Shown here: one piece after another, positions 1 to 6,581 of the stretch
How the letters are laid out: each line of letters begins with the position of its first letter
Position numbering within the stretch: the first letter of the stretch is position 1
Source: an uncultured Clostridium sp.
Lineage (GTDB): Bacteria > Bacillota_A > Clostridia > TANB77 > CAG-508
NCBI GenBank assembly: GCA_951800935.1
Contig: CATOLW010000025.1
Location: 1-10,509 of the forward strand
Length of the DNA: 10,509 nt
Reading direction: 5' to 3'
Position numbers and translations under genes: made by a program
The notes under the pieces: model-generated
Seen by the model: the letters and a program-made list of their open reading frames with translations, nothing else
The model's database searches: none
What the model was told of the DNA's origin: nothing

Positions 1-1
1 A

Positions 2-1273
2 ATGGAGAATAACTATACATTTTATCTAGAAATAAAAAGAAAAAATGAAGAAGGATATAGCATACCTAAAAATGAACTAATTGAAAATTTACTAGTTGAT
101 ATATTGTTCGTACCAACTAAACATAAATATACTAACCCAAATGGAAAAGAATGTTCCTTTTTTGTTGACACACCTGAAAAGCAAGGATTAAAAACTCTTC
201 AAACATCAAAACTAGGATATTCATTAGTAAATATCCTAAATAGTTATGATAAAATAATATCTTCTTGTAAAAATACAAAGTCAAAACTCAATAATTTTAA
301 TGAAAATGATACTGTATATAAAAAGATTATTTTTGATAATAACTCTCAAATTGACTGCAATTCTAATTATGCTTTTATGCTAATTTTAGAAATATTAAAA
401 GAACAAATAATTGACTTTCATAATATTTTACCTGAATATTGTGTATTTTTATCTCTTGACATTTATAATTTTATTGCAAAAATGCAAAAAGAATTTCTCG
501 ATTATATATATAAAAGTTCATCTTTTAGTGAAGAAAGTATTAATGCGTATGCTTATTCTACAAAATATAAATGTATTACTTGTATAGAAAATTTTTGTAA
601 ATCATTAGAAAAAGTAAAAAATATAGTTGATAATAGCTACATAAAAGGTATAAGTGATTATACAGGAGAAAATAAGAGAGGGCATGAACTATCTTTTACA
701 GAACTAAATATATCACCTTCAAAAATATTATTAGCCAAAAAGAGAGAAAACCAGTCTCATACAATTTTAGAGCCTTCAAAATTTGTTTATACTGTAAATA
801 CATTTGAAGATTTGTGTTTTATCTCTTTATACCAACTTAATGATATAAGGAAAGCATTAGTTGAATGTAAAAATTGTGGAAAATATTTTATTTCTCCTAA
901 TATGCGTGATATAGCTTATTGTGATAATTTATTTACTGATAAAAAAACTTGTAAGCAATATAAAAAAGATAATCCTTATCCTGATAATGATTTTATAATA
1001 GGACAAACGCAATATATTAGAAATGAAATAAGAAAACTGCTAAATAGCAAAAAATGGAAAATCAAATATGGTGATAAATTTCTTAATGATTTCAAAACAA
1101 ATTGTGAAAAATTGGATACTAAAAAACATAAAAACAAATTAGATGACCATTTAAAAATATTTAAGTATTGTAAAGAATTCATGGAAAAGTTTGAAAAAGA
1201 AAATAAAGATTATACAGGAACTGAAATAAAAAGTGCTATATTAGAGGTTGAAAATGATATAAATAAAAACTGA
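2..1273 (+). CDS. DUF6076-like protein with a Cys4 zinc-binding motif
   Basis: A 423-residue protein without signal peptide or membrane segment, so probably cytoplasmic. The recognisable part is at residues 288-320: C289 and C292 (CKNC), then GKYF, then C307 (YCDN) and C317 (KKTCKQ). This Cys4 pattern, with the phrase CxxCGKYF followed by YC and TC, is what I know from DUF6076-type proteins of clostridial accessory regions. It suggests a zinc ribbon, perhaps for binding nucleic acid. The N-terminal 280 residues are helix-rich and not recognised; the last 90 residues are Lys-rich and look helical or coiled. The start is the ATG at base 2, so no ribosome binding site or promoter is visible and the true start could lie outside the window. 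The molecular function of the family is unknown. The gene converges on the DUF3846/DUF3560 operon, with a shared hairpin between them. Confidence 0.7.
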   Translation: MENNYTFYLEIKRKNEEGYSIPKNELIENLLVDILFVPTKHKYTNPNGKECSFFVDTPEKQGLKTLQTSKLGYSLVNILNSYDKIISSCKNTKSKLNNFNENDTVYKKIIFDNNSQIDCNSNYAFMLILEILKEQIIDFHNILPEYCVFLSLDIYNFIAKMQKEFLDYIYKSSSFSEESINAYAYSTKYKCITCIENFCKSLEKVKNIVDNSYIKGISDYTGENKRGHELSFTELNISPSKILLAKKRENQSHTILEPSKFVYTVNTFEDLCFISLYQLNDIRKALVECKNCGKYFISPNMRDIAYCDNLFTDKKTCKQYKKDNPYPDNDFIIGQTQYIRNEIRKLLNSKKWKIKYGDKFLNDFKTNCEKLDTKKHKNKLDDHLKIFKYCKEFMEKFEKENKDYTGTEIKSAILEVENDINKN

Positions 1274-1278
1274 TGTAA

Positions 1279-1320
1279 AAGGTTTGCCTATTATAGACAA
1301 ACCTTAATTTGTATTTATTT
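1279..1320. terminator. Intrinsic terminator between convergent genes
   Basis: AAGGTTTG at 1279-1286 pairs with CAAACCTT at 1298-1305. Inside, CTA (1288-1290) pairs with TAG (1294-1296) around one mismatch. The hairpin is preceded by an A-run and followed by a T-rich stretch (TTAATTTGTATTTATTTTT), so it can terminate the + strand gene. On the other strand the tract after the stem starts TTTT, so it may also serve the DUF3560 gene. Confidence 0.75.
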
Positions 1321-1996
1321 TTCTATTTTTTCAACAACCCTGTTCGCTGCGTAAATGCCGATTCTTGTTAAAAAGCCTTTGCCATGCTCCTTGACTTCTA
1401 GCCCATTTAAAGCCATGATGTTTTAAAATAACCCTGATGTCATCGTTTGGTTTGTCATCAAAAAGTATTTGAATTCTATTAATTTCCTTATTTTGTATAA
1501 CTTTTCCACCTGTAAAGATGATGTCCTGAAAATTCATTTCTTCCAGTTCTCTTAATTCTTTTATCCTGTCTTTTAATCTTCTTATATCTGCGTTGATGTA
1601 TGGTAGTTCGTACCACTCGTGGTCTCTTGCTTTTACTATTTCTTTTTGTTGCTCTAGTATCTTTATTTTTTCTTCCAATTTTTCAATAGCTTTTGGGTCA
1701 TCTGATGAAATAACACCCTCATTGTCTATATTGTTTAATTTATTCCTGTAGTATTCTGCTTTTTCATCTTCTGCTACTGATTTTCTTATAGCATTATCCA
1801 TTTTATTTATATCGTTTCTATGTCTCCTTGCTGAATAATGGTCTGTAAGTATAGGTTGACATAATGGTATCATACTTGATGTTTTTTCATAATTTGAATA
1901 ATGCTCCTTGCTTTTCTGTTCTGCTTTTGCCACCCTTTCCTGATAGATTTCTTTTTTCCTTTCTTTTCTTTCCTCATAATCTTGTCTACCTGACAT
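1315..1996 (-). CDS. DUF3560 domain protein with a late one-base frameshift
   Basis: The open frame runs from ATG at 1996 to TGA at 1331-1333 (221 residues). It shows the DUF3560 hallmarks: a charged coiled N-terminus, then residues 42-73 with the pattern IPLCQPIL, HYSARRHRND and IDxxIRK-like, a second coiled segment (101-155), and a C-terminal module ending LKHHGFKWARSQGAWQR (191-207). The frame then reads into an atypical end (NKNRHLRSEQGC). Skipping one base near 1360 restores a family-like end, GIYAANRVVEKIEK, that stops at TAA 1315-1317. I therefore give the outer coordinate as 1315. The gene is the last of the operon. Its AGAAGG ribosome binding site overlaps the stop region of the DUF3846 gene, and the gap is only 5 bases. 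DUF3560 proteins are common on clostridial plasmids and conjugative elements; their function is unknown. Confidence 0.8.
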
Positions 1997-2001
1997 TTTT
2001 A

Positions 2002-2469
2002 TTACCTTCTTTCTTTATAATATTTTTTATAATATTTACTAAATTTCCTATCACTTACAATAATATTTTTTAATTTCCCAATACCTTTCAACCTACATCT
2101 TAACAGGTTGCTACTGTATTTCATTTCCTGATTAAGAAATTGTATAAGTCCTTCATCTTTTCTTTTTTGAAATAGCTTTTTATAAAATCTTATCTGCTTA
2201 CTTGTAAGTGAACACCAGTCATCTCCAAAATGTCCTACTATTGCAAATGTGCCACATAATACATCATCTTCTATGACCCTATTAAATGGTAGATTATTAA
2301 GTTTTCCCTCTGCATTGTAAACTAGGTCTATTCTGCCTTTTAATGTAAAGTAAGCTAATTCGCCAACTGTTTCTATAAGTGCTTGTTCTATGTCCTGAAC
2401 TGATTTTGTATATGGCTCCTTGCTTGGTTCTACAATTAATATTTTGCTTTTTGTTTTTTCTTCTTCCAA
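2002..2469 (-). CDS. DUF3846 domain protein
   Basis: A 155-residue soluble protein. Residues 8-25 (KILIVEPSKEPYTKSV) followed by a helix (DIEQALIETVGEL), then GRIDLVYNAEGKLNNLPFNRVI and DDVLCGTFAIVGH, match the usual DUF3846 layout: IxxVEPxKxPYxK, then an N-R pair, then CGTFxIVG. The last 50 residues are a basic extension (many Lys and Arg) that is not part of the core domain. The start chosen is TTG at 2467-2469, because a very good site, AAGGAGGTG, lies 6-7 bases upstream and no in-frame ATG sits near it. The gene is second in the operon, after the 46-aa small gene and just before the DUF3560 gene. This pairing is familiar from clostridial mobile elements. The function of the family is unknown. 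Confidence 0.82.
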   Translation of the reverse strand: MEEEKTKSKILIVEPSKEPYTKSVQDIEQALIETVGELAYFTLKGRIDLVYNAEGKLNNLPFNRVIEDDVLCGTFAIVGHFGDDWCSLTSKQIRFYKKLFQKRKDEGLIQFLNQEMKYSSNLLRCRLKGIGKLKNIIVSDRKFSKYYKKYYKERR

Positions 2470-2511
2470 ATTTCCACCTCCTTTTTGAATAAATAAAAAT
2501 AGGCACTTGCA

Positions 2512-2652
2512 TTATGAGAAACCTGATTTTATGCTTTTACGGTTCTCACATCTGCTAGTACCCATTTTGCTTTTTAGATTTTCCTGAATTTCCTTTTGCT
2601 CCTGACCTGATGTTATATTTTCTCGTGGCTTATTTTTAGTTTTTAAACACAT
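2512..2652 (-). CDS. Small 46-aa basic protein heading the DUF3846/DUF3560 operon
   Basis: ATG at 2650-2652 is preceded by AAGGAGATGATAGAAA, a strong ribosome binding site. The frame runs 46 codons to TAA at 2512-2514 (start MCLKTKNKPRENITSG, end CENRKSIKSGFS). The product is hydrophilic and basic, with two cysteines (residues 2 and 35) and no membrane segment. It lies between the operon promoter at 2689-2717 and the DUF3846 gene, with a gap of 42 bases to the latter. I do not recognise a family. The combination of promoter, ribosome binding site and operon position makes it likely to be translated, but conservation cannot be tested here. Confidence 0.6.
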   Translation of the reverse strand: MCLKTKNKPRENITSGQEQKEIQENLKSKMGTSRCENRKSIKSGFS

Positions 2653-2688
2653 TTTCTATCATCTCCTTTCCATATATAGCCTACTAAT

Positions 2689-2717
2689 ACTATAAGAAAG
2701 CTAAAAGGATATGTAAA
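2689..2717 (-). promoter_or_regulatory. Promoter of the 46-aa/DUF3846/DUF3560 operon
   Basis: Read on the minus strand: -35 TTTACA (2717-2712), a 17-base spacer and -10 TATAGT (2694-2689). Each box is one base off the housekeeping sigma consensus. The predicted start of transcription lies about 30 bases upstream of the 46-aa gene. Confidence 0.7.
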
Positions 2718-2770
2718 TGTACGATAGAAAATTTATGTATTTTTTACTCTTTGACATTGCTTTTTTTAGC

Positions 2771-2807
2771 AATATAAAAACCTTAACTTTTAGATGAAAA
2801 ATTAAGG
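2771..2807 (-). terminator. Intrinsic terminator of the recombinase gene
   Basis: On the minus strand CCTTAA (2807-2802) pairs with TTAAGG (2786-2781), and the stem continues through a T·G pair and four A-T pairs to a 5-base loop. A TTTTTATATT tract follows. It lies 40 bases after the recombinase stop and insulates it from the next operon. Confidence 0.85.
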
Positions 2808-2847
2808 CTTTATTTTTAATTCGTTTATTATTGATAGTATTTATATA

Positions 2848-3486
2848 TTAGCTTACTTTCTTTAATTCCTCGTTTTGCCCTTCGTATGTTCTTACAAATG
2901 AGTAGAATTTTGATTTTTTTAGTCCTAAATTTGCCATAGTTGTTTTTGCGGTCTGTTTTCCATTTCTCCATAAGTTGTATTGTGTTTCAAAATCTTTTGG
3001 AAGTGCTATTGAAGGTCTACCAAATTTTTTACCTTTTGCTTTTGCAATGGCAATACCTTCTCTTTGGCGTTCTTTTATGTTTATGCGTTCTTGCTCTGCT
3101 ATGTATGAAAGTATTTCTAATACTATATTTGCAATAAAGCCACCCATAGTATCCTTATAGTTTCTGGTGTCAAGTATTGGCATATCCAAAACTACTATAT
3201 CCGTTTTTAAATCAACTGTAAGTTCTTTCCATTCCTTTTGGATTTCTTTATAATTTCTTCCTAATCTATCAATAGACTTAATAACAAGTACATTATTTTG
3301 AGTGCGTTTTAATATTTTTTTAAGTAACTGATATTCTTCTCTTTCTGCAAATGTTGCTCCTGACTTTTTATCAATAAAGATATTTTCTTCTTCTATATTA
3401 TATTGTCTCATTGCTTCAACCTGTCTATCTTCGTTTTGATTTTTTGTGCTAATTCTACAGTACCCAAAAATGTTTTGTTTTTCCAT
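2848..3486 (-). CDS. Serine recombinase, resolvase/invertase family
   Basis: A 212-residue small serine recombinase, the usual length for resolvases and DNA invertases. The N-terminal catalytic domain holds YCRIST (residues 9-14), with catalytic Ser13 and Arg11, and the DRLGRNY motif (73-79), whose arginines line the active site. The long E-helix runs through AEQERINIKERQREGI (130-145), followed by KGKKFGRP, the typical link to the C-terminal helix-turn-helix (about 163-200). Enzymes of this family cut and rejoin DNA at paired inverted-repeat sites, resolving cointegrates or plasmid multimers or flipping segments. The key residues seen are intact, so it is probably active. Its ribosome binding site (AGGAGA) and promoter lie directly upstream. 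An inverted repeat overlapping the promoter could be its binding site. Resolvase and invertase cannot be told apart from the protein alone. Confidence 0.93.
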   Translation of the reverse strand: MEKQNIFGYCRISTKNQNEDRQVEAMRQYNIEEENIFIDKKSGATFAEREEYQLLKKILKRTQNNVLVIKSIDRLGRNYKEIQKEWKELTVDLKTDIVVLDMPILDTRNYKDTMGGFIANIVLEILSYIAEQERINIKERQREGIAIAKAKGKKFGRPSIALPKDFETQYNLWRNGKQTAKTTMANLGLKKSKFYSFVRTYEGQNEELKKVS

Positions 3487-3522
3487 ATTATTTCTAATCT
3501 CCTTTTTTTATTTGTTAATGTA

Positions 3523-3551
3523 ATTATAAGATATAGTAGACATAATGTAAA
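3523..3551 (-). promoter_or_regulatory. Promoter of the recombinase gene
   Basis: On the minus strand: -35 TTTACA (3551-3546), a 17-base spacer and a perfect -10 TATAAT (3528-3523). One arm of an inverted repeat (3538-3544) falls inside the spacer. Confidence 0.78.
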
Positions 3552-3592
3552 CGATTTTATCCGAAAAAGTTGAAGATTTTTAGGATATGTCT
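3538..3592. repeat. Inverted repeat overlapping the recombinase promoter, possible recombination site
   Basis: AGACATA (3538-3544) and TATGTCT (3586-3592) are perfect 7-base inverted arms separated by 41 bases. The TGTCT/AGACA core resembles the ends of binding sites used by Tn3-type resolvases, and such sites commonly overlap the recombinase promoter. Short arms like these can also arise by chance. Confidence 0.35.
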
Positions 3593-3707
3593 GCAAAATA
3601 GGAATATAACTTTTATGCAAGTAACTTTTATTTCTTTTCTATTCCATTGTTAAGCTATAGTTTTATGGACTTAATTTTAAACTAATATAAAAGAAGGAGG
3701 AAATATT

Positions 3708-4040
3708 ATGCTAGAAAGTAACAATGCTCATTTTAAGAGGAAAATGCTGATAAGCAATGAACAATTAAAAAAGTTATTAGCTGATAATGATAAAAATATT
3801 ATTCCAGTAATTAGAAATAATATTGTTTCAATTCCAATAAAGAATTTTTCTAATATTGGTATATCAACTGTAAGTATCCCATTACAAAATTATGATACAG
3901 GGGCAATTTCATTTTTAAATGTTAGATTAAATAATATTGAAGATGTTAATTTTCTACTTGATGATGAATTGGTCTGTGAAGTAAAAAAGGAAAATGGCAA
4001 TATTTATTTAGAATTAAGCAAATTATATTATGATTTGTAA
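3708..4040 (+). CDS. Orphan 110-aa protein of unknown function
   Basis: I do not recognise this protein. The start is secure: AAGAAGGAGG lies 7 bases ahead of the ATG. The protein has no signal peptide or membrane segment. A short basic N-terminus (HFKRKM) and a helix (SNEQLKKLLADND) are followed by alternating hydrophobic segments that look like beta strands (IIPVIRNNIVSIPI, ISTVSIPL, AISFLNVRL). The C-terminus again looks mixed (LVCEVKKENGNIYLELSKLYYDL). It is the only + strand gene between two minus-strand units and has its own terminator, so it is a single-gene unit. It may be a small regulator or accessory factor, but nothing in the sequence decides this. Confidence 0.72.
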   Translation: MLESNNAHFKRKMLISNEQLKKLLADNDKNIIPVIRNNIVSIPIKNFSNIGISTVSIPLQNYDTGAISFLNVRLNNIEDVNFLLDDELVCEVKKENGNIYLELSKLYYDL

Positions 4041-4058
4041 TATCAGAAATAAGAGGAA

Positions 4059-4095
4059 ATAACTGCTACAATTAAGTAACAGTTATATTTTTATT
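4059..4095 (+). terminator. Terminator of the 110-aa gene
   Basis: ATAACTG (4059-4065) pairs with CAGTTAT (4080-4086). One mismatch is followed by TAC/GTA pairing inside. The T-tract ATTTTTATT follows and runs into the last codons of the convergent sortase gene. Confidence 0.75.
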
Positions 4096-4882
4096 GTACC
4101 TTTTTTGCAACTACAACAAATCTTCCGTCCTCTTGTGAATATTCACAAGTAGATAATGTTAAAAGTTGGTCTCCATAAGTTGCTGTTTTTCCTGTATCAT
4201 ACAAACTAGCTTTTTTCGATTCGTTAATATAATTATTATATTCTTCCTCATTTTCTGCATTGATAAAGTAATAATACCTAAAGACATCTTTTTCGCTTTT
4301 ATAATATACTCTTGATTTGAAAACTGCTATAATTTCGTATGTCTTATCTTCTGCTAATGTTGTAAATCTAATTGTTGGGTGTTCCTTGTAATAGCTTTCT
4401 TCTTTATAATTTAGTAATTCTGCAAACATGGTCTTGTTTTTGTTATTATGTCCGTATAACAATAAGTTACTGCTTGGCAATTCCCAGTTGTAGTCTTTGT
4501 CTAGGAATATTGAACCTTCTGCCGAATATTCCTTTTTATAGTTATGTGTCATATAAAAGTTATTGTCCTCGCATTGTAAGACTGGATAATTTATAATTGT
4601 ATTTTCTATCTCAATCCAACCTATAATGTCATTGTTTTGTTTTTTCAATTCTTCTAGTTGTAATATTCTTTCTGTTTTTGTTTCTGTGATTTGTTTGTCA
4701 TCTACTGCTATATTGCTCAAAACATCATCATTTTGGCTTTTAAAATTATTGTATATGTAATAACCTATGTAGCCAATACCAATAGCAAATATAAATATTA
4801 AAATTCCTAATACAGCTATTTTTAGTTTCTTATTTTGTTTTATTTGCTTTTTCTTCCTTTTATGCTTTCCTGTTTCTTCCAT
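4091..4882 (-). CDS. Class B sortase
   Basis: A 263-residue membrane-anchored transpeptidase. A basic N-terminus (residues 5-21) precedes a membrane helix (about 22-45), so the catalytic domain faces the outside. The catalytic triad is visible: His145 in LLLYGHN, Cys246 in LTLSTCEYS and Arg254 in GRFVVVAKK. The NNDIIGWIEIENTIINYPVLQ stretch (83-103) and the phrase LLYGHNNKNKTMFAEL are typical of class B. Sortases cut a C-terminal sorting signal between Thr and Gly and join the protein to peptidoglycan. The gene follows the surface-protein gene in the same direction with a 66-base gap. Its own site AGGAGATG precedes the ATG. The neighbour carries TPKTG, and class B enzymes of Clostridioides are known to use (S/P)PxTG, so that neighbour is the likely substrate. 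Confidence 0.95.
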   Translation of the reverse strand: MEETGKHKRKKKQIKQNKKLKIAVLGILIFIFAIGIGYIGYYIYNNFKSQNDDVLSNIAVDDKQITETKTERILQLEELKKQNNDIIGWIEIENTIINYPVLQCEDNNFYMTHNYKKEYSAEGSIFLDKDYNWELPSSNLLLYGHNNKNKTMFAELLNYKEESYYKEHPTIRFTTLAEDKTYEIIAVFKSRVYYKSEKDVFRYYYFINAENEEEYNNYINESKKASLYDTGKTATYGDQLLTLSTCEYSQEDGRFVVVAKKVQ

Positions 4883-4910
4883 TAGTTAATCATCTCCTAA
4901 TATAAGAAAT

Positions 4911-4934
4911 AGGGCAGTAGTTAAATACCACCCT
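4911..4934 (-). terminator. Hairpin between surface-protein and sortase genes, possible attenuator
   Basis: On the minus strand AGGGTGGTA (4934-4926) pairs with TACTGCCCT (4919-4911), nine pairs including two G·T, around a 6-base loop. The following tract ATTTCTTATATT is a poor U-tract. It may give partial termination or stabilise the upstream message, lowering sortase relative to its substrate. Confidence 0.5.
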
Positions 4935-4948
4935 GTTATTATAACAAA

Positions 4949-6436
4949 TTATTTTAGATTTTTCTTTAATGCTACAATTCCTGCACCTGATAAAATTGTT
5001 GTTGCTAATACATAACCAATTATATTTATTGTTTCTGTTCCTGTTTTTGGTGTTTCATCTTTTTCTTTGCTTATTGTATTTGTTGTAGGTGTATTGTCTT
5101 TTTCTCCTTTATCTGTTGTTGGTTCTGTTGGCTTTGTTGCTTCTTGATTTGTGTTATCTGCTGTCTTTTTTTCAAATATTGATATTCCAAAAGGAGATAG
5201 GCTGTCAACAACTATTTCTATTTTACCATTTTCAACTATTCCTTCAAAATTCTCAAATTCATAATACCAGTTTTTCATGTGGCATATATTATAATATTTT
5301 CCGTTGTATTGTTCTCCAACATAGAAAGTTAATTTTAATGGTCCTTCAAAACTACCACCTTCTATATAGATATTGCTTATGTTCATATATACATTATCTT
5401 TGCTATATTTCTCTAATTCTTCATTTACCTTATTATAAATTAAATCGTTTTTGTTTATTTCTTCTGCTTTTAATGTACCTTTGAAATTTCCGTGTAAGTC
5501 AAATTTAAGCTTTGTACTTGTATTTGTTTTTGTTTGTTCAACATAAATTTCATTATTAATAGTATAAGTTGGGTCTAATTCAAATGGTCCCACTTCAAAA
5601 CTTTCTTTATAACTAAAATCCGCAAGATGTATTTCTTTATATCCACTTGAAGTATCTATTTTTACATTTTTTAAACTCATTTTATATTTATATTGATTTC
5701 CATATTTTCCAACATAAGGAACATTGCCTAAACAGTCTACTTTTAATGTTTCTCCAATATATGTATTAGCTAAATATTCTACATAGCATTTACTTAAATC
5801 TAATTTTGCTGGTATTGATTGAACCCCCATTCCATATACTATGCCATTTGTATTTAGGCTACGACCATATAATACCCCTGTATTACTAACTACATTTACA
5901 ACACATCTAAAATAGTCCGTATTCGTATATCTACAAGAAATATCAACTGTTTTTGTATCAGTAATTTCTCCTTTTGTCATTTCTAATGTGCATGAATAAA
6001 AATTAAGCATCATATACTCTTCCCAATCTTCCATATATATAACATCTATTGCAACATATCTATTATTGTTTAATTCTATAATTTCCAAATTTTTTGATGT
6101 ATCTTTTAATTTTGCACTTGTAATATCATTGTCAATTTTTATTAACAGTTTTTCTTCTTTATTATTTTTCAAATCATTAACTATATTATTAAATGTAGTT
6201 AAATTAATATTTTCCTTTGAAATACCTATTATTTCTCTTTCTTCCTCTTTGATTATTTCAACATTAACATCTTTCGTATTAAAGTAATTATTATAAATGA
6301 TATAATCTCCTTTTTCTATTTTACACTTATAATCATTAATTGAACTTGCTTGTACCTTTGTTGTTCCTAATAAAAGCATTGCTCCTAATACTATTGCTAA
6401 TATTAATAAAAATTTGAAATTTGTTTTTGATTTCAT
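4949..6436 (-). CDS. Cell-wall-anchored surface protein with a TPKTG sorting signal
   Basis: I chose the ATG at 6436 (495 residues), because AAAGGAGAGG lies just upstream; a GTG 11 codons earlier at 6469 is in frame but has no such site. Residues 1-30 form a signal peptide with cleavage after VQA. The middle, about 390 residues, is beta-rich and not assigned to a known fold. It includes similar phrases (FKGTLKA, FEGPLKLTF) and the segment FYVGEQYNGKYYNI ... KIEIVVDSLSPFGISIFEK, a C-terminal module seen in many clostridial secreted proteins. A Thr/Pro/Lys-rich linker (about 426-461) spans the wall. It is followed by TPKTG (462-466), a hydrophobic segment and the tail KKNLK. The sorting signal deviates from LPxTG and suits class B sortases. 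The sortase gene follows directly. The ligand or adhesin role is not known. Confidence 0.88.
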   Translation of the reverse strand: MKSKTNFKFLLILAIVLGAMLLLGTTKVQASSINDYKCKIEKGDYIIYNNYFNTKDVNVEIIKEEEREIIGISKENINLTTFNNIVNDLKNNKEEKLLIKIDNDITSAKLKDTSKNLEIIELNNNRYVAIDVIYMEDWEEYMMLNFYSCTLEMTKGEITDTKTVDISCRYTNTDYFRCVVNVVSNTGVLYGRSLNTNGIVYGMGVQSIPAKLDLSKCYVEYLANTYIGETLKVDCLGNVPYVGKYGNQYKYKMSLKNVKIDTSSGYKEIHLADFSYKESFEVGPFELDPTYTINNEIYVEQTKTNTSTKLKFDLHGNFKGTLKAEEINKNDLIYNKVNEELEKYSKDNVYMNISNIYIEGGSFEGPLKLTFYVGEQYNGKYYNICHMKNWYYEFENFEGIVENGKIEIVVDSLSPFGISIFEKKTADNTNQEATKPTEPTTDKGEKDNTPTTNTISKEKDETPKTGTETINIIGYVLATTILSGAGIVALKKNLK

Positions 6437-6473
6437 TTCTTTTTCCTCTCCTTTTTTAAATAAATTCACTCAT

Positions 6474-6502
6474 ATTATATCAATATCAATTTAATTTGTA
6501 AA
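6474..6502 (-). promoter_or_regulatory. Promoter of the surface-protein/sortase operon
   Basis: On the minus strand: -35 TTTACA (6502-6497), a 17-base spacer and -10 TATAAT (6479-6474). A tandem hexamer, ATATCAATATCA on the + strand (6478-6489), overlaps the -10 side of the spacer and could be part of an operator. Confidence 0.78.
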
Positions 6503-6520
6503 GTATTATTGTGTTATTTT

Positions 6521-6540
6521 AAAGAATTATTTTCTTCTTT
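6521..6540. repeat. Inverted repeat between divergent promoters, candidate operator
   Basis: AAAGAA (6521-6526) and TTCTTT (6535-6540) are perfect inverted arms with an 8-base spacer. They lie just upstream of the -10 of the XRE gene and about 20 bases from the -35 of the surface-protein promoter. That is where an autoregulating XRE dimer could bind. The arms are low-complexity, so chance is possible. Confidence 0.3.
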
Positions 6541-6554
6541 TCAAGTTTGCCTAT

Positions 6555-6563
6555 TGCTATACT
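6555..6563 (+). promoter_or_regulatory. Extended -10 promoter of the XRE gene
   Basis: TGC-TATACT (6555-6563) is an extended -10 element (TGnTATAAT, one mismatch). No convincing -35 is present 17 bases upstream, which extended -10 promoters tolerate. The expected transcript start is close to 6570, so the leader would be only about 12 bases and would begin at the GAGGTG ribosome binding site. Confidence 0.5.
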
Positions 6564-6581
6564 GTTTTTGAGGTGTAGTGT

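Noticed and set aside
2297..2512. 71-codon minus-strand frame overlapping the DUF3846 gene
   Set aside because: It lies in another frame of a clear domain gene, has no ribosome binding site of its own and its composition looks like a frame shadow.
3408..3620. 70-codon minus-strand frame running through the recombinase promoter
   Set aside because: It overlaps the start of the recombinase in another frame and contains the promoter and ribosome binding site of that gene.
3640..3700. Promoter for the 110-aa gene at TATAAA (3686-3691)
   Set aside because: The -35 candidate TTATGG is weak and the predicted transcript start would fall inside the ribosome binding site.
5089..5484. 131-codon + strand frame rich in Leu, Tyr and Cys
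   Set aside because: It is antisense to the surface protein, with no ribosome binding site and implausible composition.
6437..6469. GTG start at 6469 for the surface protein
   Set aside because: It lacks a ribosome binding site, and the AAAGGAGAGG site would be inside the coding region; the ATG at 6436 gives a standard signal peptide.
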